Below the pieces are notes generated by a model. That model did no database searches and was not told the origin of the DNA. It saw only the letters and a program-made list of their open reading frames with translations. From the NCBI GenBank assembly GCA_021772615.1, contig JAJFLQ010000117.1, positions 1-48,580 on the forward strand: 48,580 bases of DNA. Direction: 5' to 3'. This stretch comes from Verrucomicrobiota bacterium (GTDB lineage Bacteria > Verrucomicrobiota > Lentisphaeria > JABSQK01 > JAJFLO01). Made by a program: the position numbers and the translations under genes. Below are positions 43,006 to 48,580 of the stretch, in pieces. How positions within the stretch are numbered: position 1 is the stretch's first letter; the number at the start of each line of letters is the position of its first letter.

Positions 43006-45057
43006 CTATAACATCATCAATTTGCTCACCACGCGGTACGTGATGAGGGATGCGCCGTAAGCCAGGCCGGTCATGTATGCGAACTGAAACGCAGCCCATT
43101 TCCAGCTGTTTGTTTCCCGTTTCGTGACGGCCTGGGTTGGGAGACACTGCATGGCGAGAACGTAAAAGACGAGCAGGCTCAGGCTGGTTGCCATTGTAAA
43201 CACCGGGCTGCCGTCACTTCGCCGTGCCTGCCGCAGCGTGGCATACAGACCGGCCTGATCGTGCTCCAGCGAATCCTCGCCGACGCCGTAGACGACGGCA
43301 AGCGTCGAGACGATCACCTCGCGTGCGGCCAACGAACTGACGATGCCAATGCCTATCTGCCAGTCGAACCCGAGCGGCTCTACTACAGGTTCGATGAATT
43401 TACCCAATCGCCCGGCGTAGGAATTCGCCAGCGCGTGCCGGCTGGACACATTCACTGCCTCGCGTCGTAGCGCCTCTGCGGTCTCCACATCACCACGGTC
43501 TTCAGCCGCGGCGGCCTGTACGCGCAGATCGGTCGTAGCCGCAGGCGGCGCTGTCTCGGGAAATGTCGCCAGCGCCCACAGCGTTATCGAAATGGCGAGG
43601 ATAATCGTACCCGCCTGGCGAATAAATACGGCGCCGCGATCCCAGGTGTACCGCAGCGCTGTTTTCAGACACGGTACGCGGTATTCAGGCAGTTCCAACA
43701 CCAGCGGCTTGCTGTCGCCGGGTAACAGCGTGCGCTTCAATACGAATGCCATGGTAATCGCTGCGACGATGCCAAGAATGTAGGCCGCTGTGAACACCAG
43801 TGCTGCTTTCGCCGGACTGTGTGGAAAGAGCAAGGCTGTAAGCATGGCATAGACCGGGATCCTCGCAGAACACGTCATCAGCGGCGCTATCAGAATGGTA
43901 ACCAGTCGGTCCCGCGGATCGCGGATCACCCGTGTTGCCATGATCGCGGGGATTGCGCAGGCATGCGCCGACAACAGCGGGACAAACGCTGTGCCGGGTA
44001 ATCCCACCTTGCGCATCAGGCGGTCCATGACGAACGCAGCACGGGCGAGGTACCCGCTGTCTTCAAGCAGCGCCAAAAAGAGAAAGAGAATACAAATCTG
44101 CGGCAAAAAGACCAGCATCCCGCCGACGCCGCCAATAATACCGTCGACCACAAGGCTCTGTAATTTTCCGGCCGGTATCCACGTCGCAATCCAGGCGCCA
44201 ACGTGCGCGAACAACGTGTCGATAAGGTCCATCGGAACATTCGCAACGCTGAATATTAGGTAAAATACGGTTAACATGACCAGAGCAAAAACGCCGATGC
44301 CGGCGACGGGGTGCGTCAAAACCCGATCGATCATCTCGGTTTTCTGCCCCCACGCTGTCGCCGGTGCCTGTACACACCGCGCGGCCACATTCTCGGACCA
44401 CGTATACCGTGACTGAAATGGGCAACCGCCACACGCCGTACATCCCCCGTTCCGGGGTGGTAACGCGAGCATAGTCTCGGCCGGCGACTGGCTCCACTCG
44501 ACGAGTCTGGTGGTGACGGCATCAAGCCCCCGACCATAACGGGCAACTGTCGGGATCACCGGACATCCGATTTCGTGCTCGAGGGCGGCGACATCAACGG
44601 TGATTCCGCGGGCAGCGGCGATGTCAATCATGTTTAAGACGATAACCACAGGCAGGTCATGCTCGAGTATCTGGCTCACAAGAAACAGGCTGCGCTCGAT
44701 GTTCGTCGCATCGGCCACCACGAGCACCAGGTCGGGTCGCGACAGGCCGGGTGCCTTGCCCAAAATTGCCGCGGAAGCGACACGCTCCTCGGGCGTCGCC
44801 GCCTGAAGGCTGTAAATTCCAGGAAGATCGACAATTTCTACCGGCCGTGCCCCAGTCTTGAGCCGCCCGAATTTGCGCTCCACGGTGGTGCCGGGAAAGT
44901 TCGCCGTACGACCGTTCAGGCCGGTCAGTGCGTTGAAAAGTGAGGTCTTGCCGACATTCGGGTTCCCCATCATCACCACAGAAAACGTGCCTGTGGCGGC
45001 CGATGAATTCCTGCCGGGCGATCTCAGCGTATCGATATCTACGTCATAACACGGCAT
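43006..45057 (-). CDS. feoB: Ferrous iron transporter FeoB
   Basis: 683 residues. The G-protein domain has G1 GNPNVGKTS, G2 NFPGTTVERK, G3 DLPGIYSL and G4 LNMID. A Cys-rich stretch (CTACGGCPF) lies between the G domain and the first helix. Two gate motifs sit in the membrane part (LEDSGYLARAAFVMDRLM, GTAFVPLLSAHACAIPAIMA). FeoB imports Fe2+ across the inner membrane. feoA starts 24 nt upstream on the same strand. A Fur box was not recognised. FeoC is absent. Confidence 0.95.
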   Translation of the reverse strand: MPCYDVDIDTLRSPGRNSSAATGTFSVVMMGNPNVGKTSLFNALTGLNGRTANFPGTTVERKFGRLKTGARPVEIVDLPGIYSLQAATPEERVASAAILGKAPGLSRPDLVLVVADATNIERSLFLVSQILEHDLPVVIVLNMIDIAAARGITVDVAALEHEIGCPVIPTVARYGRGLDAVTTRLVEWSQSPAETMLALPPRNGGCTACGGCPFQSRYTWSENVAARCVQAPATAWGQKTEMIDRVLTHPVAGIGVFALVMLTVFYLIFSVANVPMDLIDTLFAHVGAWIATWIPAGKLQSLVVDGIIGGVGGMLVFLPQICILFLFLALLEDSGYLARAAFVMDRLMRKVGLPGTAFVPLLSAHACAIPAIMATRVIRDPRDRLVTILIAPLMTCSARIPVYAMLTALLFPHSPAKAALVFTAAYILGIVAAITMAFVLKRTLLPGDSKPLVLELPEYRVPCLKTALRYTWDRGAVFIRQAGTIILAISITLWALATFPETAPPAATTDLRVQAAAAEDRGDVETAEALRREAVNVSSRHALANSYAGRLGKFIEPVVEPLGFDWQIGIGIVSSLAAREVIVSTLAVVYGVGEDSLEHDQAGLYATLRQARRSDGSPVFTMATSLSLLVFYVLAMQCLPTQAVTKRETNSWKWAAFQFAYMTGLAYGASLITYRVVSKLMML

Positions 45058-45081
45058 GATGGTACGTGTCTCGAATGTGGT

Positions 45082-45339
45082 TCAACGTGAGTAACAGTGT
45101 GTCGGGCGACACGGATGCACGAGTATGCGGTCCGCAAGCCGAGCGGAGACGCCGATCCTTGTGCCGAAAACTCTGAGTATCAGCGGATCGCCGCACTGCA
45201 CCAGCTCGATCACCCGATCAACACATACCCCCATAGCCATCAACCGCTCGATCTCATCGTCAAGCGCCGTAATCCGGCAAACGACACCGCATTGGCTTGG
45301 TGACAATTCGTTTAGAGGTACCTGCTCTATGGTGTTCAT
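45082..45339 (-). CDS. feoA: Ferrous iron transport protein FeoA
   Basis: 85 residues from ATG 45339 (MNTIEQVPLNELSPSQCGVV); an in-frame ATG at 45363 is also possible. The SH3-like FeoA fold is seen as ITALDDEIERLMAMGVCVDR (the leucine/methionine-rich MG motif) and LILRVFGTRIGVSARLADRI. It binds the N-domain of FeoB and is needed for Fe2+ uptake. Followed by feoB after 24 nt. Confidence 0.88.
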   Translation of the reverse strand: MNTIEQVPLNELSPSQCGVVCRITALDDEIERLMAMGVCVDRVIELVQCGDPLILRVFGTRIGVSARLADRILVHPCRPTHCYSR

Positions 45340-45675
45340 AACTGTAATCCTGGCCATCGCCATGCCAGCCGACGACGATCCACCTATATGCGACGGGTGA
45401 CATACCCATTTGCTGCCGCAACTGGTAGGATACGTTCATACGGTAGGATTTTCAAGCACCGCATCGGCAAGATTTCAGGGAATTCCAAGGTCGTCGACTT
45501 ACGAACGCAACTATCAACTTTAAGACAGGTTCTGTCGAATTCGATTTCGATTTTGGCAGGTGCGCCCAGATCGCGTCAGCTAACGCCGCACCGTGCCGTC
45601 CCCGCGCCCACCGGAACGCGCCAGGTACCACACCATATTTCGGCTGTTCACTGAGCAAAATTCATGCCACTGCTT
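45340..45675. other. Leader of feoAB, no gene seen
   Basis: 336 bases before feoA. I searched for a Fur-like inverted hexamer repeat and saw none that is convincing. An open minus-strand frame at 45452-45658 has no family features. Confidence 0.35.
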
Positions 45676-46155
45676 CTATTTCTTAGGAAATGCGAGGTTG
45701 CCACTGTGGTAGGAACTGCCGAAGGTATTCCTCAGGATGCTGACCTGCGCCATCGCCGAGTGGACCATTTTCTCAGTAAGGGTCGACAACGGATGCACAT
45801 AAACAGCGTACACGATGCCGTTGGATGTCGCGTATCGAGCATCCAATGCGGTGTGAAAATTAGCTTCCATCATTTTTGCCATCTGTCCCGTTCTGACGTC
45901 TTTTAGTTCCAACACCGGACTGACGAGGCGCATACGATCATGTTCGGGATCGCAGATACACAGCAGCGGCGCATCGTTGTAGATGAATTGCACAAGGCCG
46001 CGATCCTCTTTCATGCCGGTGCCGTAGCGCGCAATGACAGTGTGGAGTACGCTGCGGGTCATCGCCGCGTGCCCGGTTCCCACAGGTTCCGATTCGTTCG
46101 CCGCCCCAAATTGCGAACCGGAAATCAATGCTATCAACACGATAATTTTGCGCAT
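45676..46155 (-). CDS. Exported T3SS-chaperone-like (CesT/YbjN-type) protein
   Basis: 159 residues starting MRKIIVLIALISGSQFGAAN, a short signal peptide; AAAGGA lies upstream. The mature domain (LVQFIYNDAPLLCICDPEHD, RLVSPVLELKDVRTGQ, MMEANFHTALDARYATSNGI, VYVHPLSTL) matches the single-domain CesT/type III secretion chaperone-like fold. Secretion is unusual for this fold, which is normally cytoplasmic. No T3SS genes are in the window. Function unknown. Confidence 0.65.
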   Translation of the reverse strand: MRKIIVLIALISGSQFGAANESEPVGTGHAAMTRSVLHTVIARYGTGMKEDRGLVQFIYNDAPLLCICDPEHDRMRLVSPVLELKDVRTGQMAKMMEANFHTALDARYATSNGIVYAVYVHPLSTLTEKMVHSAMAQVSILRNTFGSSYHSGNLAFPKK

Positions 46156-46297
46156 ATGTGATCCTTTGAAGCTTAACGATGCCCCGTTCCCAGCGGACTG
46201 GATCTGGCGGCACGACAACATGACTTCTCATCATGGTTGCATGTTATTCAAGAAAAATCCAGGTATTCATGAACGTGTAATCGACGGTCGCTCGACC

Positions 46298-47158
46298 TTA
46301 CCGAGGTGACTTCCGGAAAACGGCCGCGCCTCTGTCCTGCTCGACACGTAGCGGATCATCCGCGACCATCTTGCCGCAATGCGGACACGCGATACCAGGC
46401 GGTTGGCTGCGACGGATCTCCTGCGAGAACGCCGAAGCGAGAATCGCGGCGGGCAATGCAAACAGACCGACCCCTAAGAGCGCAAGGACACCGCCAAGAA
46501 TCTTGCCGGCAATTGTCACCGGAAAGACATCGCCATACCCAACCGTAGTTAACGTGATCAGGGCCCACCACATGGTTGCCGGTATACTGGAGAATTTTTC
46601 CGGCTGAACCTCGTTTTCAACCGCATACATGACGCTCGAGGAAATGACTAACATCACGAAGACGGTGAACAATGTTATAAGAAGTTCCTCTTTTTTTGCC
46701 CTGAAAACACGCACGAATACCTTCATAGACTCGGAATAACGCCCAATTTTAAGAATTCGGAAGATGCGAAACAGGCGCATTGCGCGTATACATCGAAGGT
46801 CAATATTGAAGAAAAGCGGGAGAAAATACGGAAGTATCGCAATAAGATCAATCAGAGCCAACGGCGTCAGGGCAAACCGAAGTCGGCCGGTAACGGGATG
46901 ACGGTATCCCGCCTTCAAAGTGCAGACCCACAATCGTGCTCCGTATTCTATAGTAAAAATCACAACCGACACGATCTCGAACAGATGAAAACACTCACCG
47001 AATTCGGCATTGATGGAATCAACGGTTTCGAGAATAACAACGAGCACGTTCAGTGCAATCAGCAACAGGATGGCCAGCCGAAAGCGACGTACCGCAGCAT
47101 GATCCAAATCACTCGATTCCAATAGTCTGTAGATACGTTGCTTCATACCTCTCACCAT
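46298..47158 (-). CDS. Voltage-gated-type potassium channel
   Basis: 286 residues from ATG 47158 (AGGA five bases upstream). Six helices are visible. S4 has regularly spaced Arg (LRCIRAMRLFRIFRILKIGR), and the pore has the filter TVGYGD (205-210) after a WWALITLT helix. The tail ends with a CPHCGKMV half zinc ribbon and a basic segment, and lacks the RCK domain common in bacterial K+ channels. It lets K+ cross the inner membrane. It is monocistronic and divergent from the next gene. Confidence 0.9.
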   Translation of the reverse strand: MVRGMKQRIYRLLESSDLDHAAVRRFRLAILLLIALNVLVVILETVDSINAEFGECFHLFEIVSVVIFTIEYGARLWVCTLKAGYRHPVTGRLRFALTPLALIDLIAILPYFLPLFFNIDLRCIRAMRLFRIFRILKIGRYSESMKVFVRVFRAKKEELLITLFTVFVMLVISSSVMYAVENEVQPEKFSSIPATMWWALITLTTVGYGDVFPVTIAGKILGGVLALLGVGLFALPAAILASAFSQEIRRSQPPGIACPHCGKMVADDPLRVEQDRGAAVFRKSPR

Positions 47159-47473
47159 GTGGTTCCTACACATTACGGTTGTGGCAACTGCAGCCACACA
47201 CTGTACCACGCCGTGCAGACTAAACCAGCACCGTAAATAGGCATTGCAGGACACGTCTTGTCACCAGGCCCGCGCCGGATATAGTAATCGGCCAGCGCGG
47301 CGGCGTGTTGCGAGAGCGGCGGCCATATGTCCGCTGCGAGTTGATAGATGGTGTTTGCCGGATATGCTGCCAGTCAGAACCCACAAAGCGAATAATACCG
47401 AGTTGCACACTACATGAATAAACTGCTCACCCATCACGCGGCGGCGCACCCGGCGAAGCCCTGGTGTCCGACG

Positions 47474-48580
47474 ATGCCCGGCCGCCGGCCTGTTACGCAA
47501 GTGCCTGTTGCACACGGCACACTACGCTGCCGGCTGACTGTGGTCGCCCTGGCTTGTCTTGGTGCGCTCGCGATGCCTGTCAGCGCTCAGCATATTCGTA
47601 TATCGAACGCCAACTTGGTATCCACCGACATCGAGGCGGGCACGGCACAAGTTCAATTTGACCTGCACTGGGACGACGCATGGCGGACATCGGATGCACA
47701 AGCAAACTGGAATGCGGCTTGGGTATTTGTAAAATACAGACCGCCCGACGGCAACTGGACGCATGCCACGCTCAGCGAAAACAAGCATGATCATCGGCCA
47801 CATCTGGATGCCGAGATTCGTACCGCAGAAGGCATAGGCGTATTTCTTTATCGGGCCGACGATGGCCGCGGCGCCGCGACCTGGCGTGACAATCGGTTGC
47901 AATGGCAGTATGCCGCCGACAAGGCCTACGCGAGTGCCACGATCGAAGTCATTGCCATCGAGACGGTACATATTCCGACAGGCCGTTTCGTCATAGCTGC
48001 CGAGACAAACGAGACCGCAACCACAATAATCACCGCCGATTCACGAAATCCGCCGGCGCCTTCAGCCGGGTACCGCGGCAGCCAGGGCGGAGGTTTTCCA
48101 CCGAGCCGGCCGATGCCGGATAATTCCAGTTGGCCCAACGGTTATAACGCATTTTATGTAATGGCAAGGCCAGTGTTATACGGAGACTACGTGAACTTTT
48201 TGAATACGATAAACGCGACGCATGCGCTCGCGCGACTCCCGGACTTCCTGCGTGCCGAACAAGACGGCGCCATATCACTTTCAAAGGGACGCCACACCAC
48301 ACATGCGCCGAGCCGAATATGCGCCGGTCTGGGCCTGGAAGACAGCACGGCATTTGCCGTATGGTCAGGCCTGCGGCCTCTCACCGAGTTGGAGTGGGAA
48401 AAGATTTGCCGTGGCCCGGTCGGGCGGACCACGAGTCATCACCGCACCGACGGTGCGAAGCAGGAAAACGGAACCACTCCATACGGCGTCGATTCCGGCG
48501 CAAGTCAGCATTGCTGCGTCGTCGTGTCGTCGGCGACCGCGGCCGGTCGCGCCTACACGGGCGGCCACGGCCGTGGCCGC
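47474..48580 (+). CDS. Exported SUMF1/formylglycine-generating-enzyme-like protein, 3'-truncated by window
   Basis: The frame from ATG 47474 (or 47414) stays open to the last base, so the gene is cut by the window. A signal peptide (LTVVALACLGALAMPVSAQ) is followed by a beta-rich N-terminal domain (VQFDLHWDDAWRTSDAQ, NWNAAWVFVKYR). From ~47960 the FGE fold begins (IPTGRFVIAAE, FYVMARPVLYGDYVNFLNTI). LEDSTAFAVWSGLRPLTE and EWEKICRGPVG match the conserved SUMF1 blocks. Bacterial members are secreted or lipid-anchored and often of unknown catalytic role. The copper-site Cys pair cannot be judged because the C-terminus is missing. Confidence 0.8.
   Translation, partial: MPGRRPVTQVPVAHGTLRCRLTVVALACLGALAMPVSAQHIRISNANLVSTDIEAGTAQVQFDLHWDDAWRTSDAQANWNAAWVFVKYRPPDGNWTHATLSENKHDHRPHLDAEIRTAEGIGVFLYRADDGRGAATWRDNRLQWQYAADKAYASATIEVIAIETVHIPTGRFVIAAETNETATTIITADSRNPPAPSAGYRGSQGGGFPPSRPMPDNSSWPNGYNAFYVMARPVLYGDYVNFLNTINATHALARLPDFLRAEQDGAISLSKGRHTTHAPSRICAGLGLEDSTAFAVWSGLRPLTELEWEKICRGPVGRTTSHHRTDGAKQENGTTPYGVDSGASQHCCVVVSSATAAGRAYTGGHGRGR

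Overview
The window looks like chromosomal DNA of a Gram-negative, flagellated environmental bacterium, most likely from the PVC group (Kiritimatiellota/Lentisphaerota-like), although the phylum is inferred. Supporting signs are a TonB-dependent outer-membrane receptor, an LpxL-type lipid A acyltransferase, flagellin, a eukaryotic-type Ser/Thr kinase fused to WD40 repeats, a formylglycine-generating-enzyme-like secreted protein, and short interspersed 'TTTCGTGTGTTTCGTGG' repeats of a kind I associate with such genomes.

Region 1 (about 1-14.3 kb) is a decayed accessory or defence island. It holds gene remnants at the left edge, an AlbA_2/RecG-like regulator with an internal deletion, the last 78 residues of a type I restriction HsdR, a frameshifted hypothetical gene, and a giant SF1 helicase-nuclease (DUF4011-helicase-GreA-like-DUF3320 type, resembling single-protein phage-defence helicases) broken by one nonsense codon and one frameshift. 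Next come an orphan FitA-like antitoxin, an AAA ATPase broken by a 13-bp duplication, an intact VapBC pair with an operator inside its promoter, a 5'-truncated group II intron, a nucleotidyltransferase toxin-antitoxin-like pair and an unknown protein. Copies of the interspersed repeat lie between these modules.

Region 2 (14.4-21 kb, minus strand) carries a peptidase-containing ABC exporter with two cyclic-nucleotide-binding domains and an atypical ATPase, overlapped by a gene for a SurA/PpiC-like partner. An LpxL acyltransferase lies upstream, followed by a ClpP protease translationally coupled to a single-domain response regulator. Region 3 (21-31 kb) contains the WD40 kinase, a sulfotransferase facing flagellin across a strong bidirectional terminator, a class I/II aminotransferase, tRNA-Gln(UUG), ThiI overlapped by a bacterial cereblon-like CULT-domain protein, and a cupin.

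Region 4 (31-48.6 kb) is rich in signalling and transport. It has a TonB receptor / YfiR-like / CHASE-type histidine kinase cassette, a zinc-ribbon protein with a GLQ-repeat surface protein, a REC-histidine kinase, a 7Fe ferredoxin, a DUF6901-like protein, a REC-PAS-HK-REC-HPt hybrid kinase, FeoA/FeoB iron uptake, an exported T3SS-chaperone-like protein, a voltage-gated-type K+ channel, and a SUMF1-like protein running off the right edge. A 39-nt pure GA microsatellite lies between the REC-kinase and ferredoxin genes. The most unusual items are the CULT protein behind ThiI, the atypical C39/CNB exporter with its PpiC-like partner, and the repeat-riddled island.
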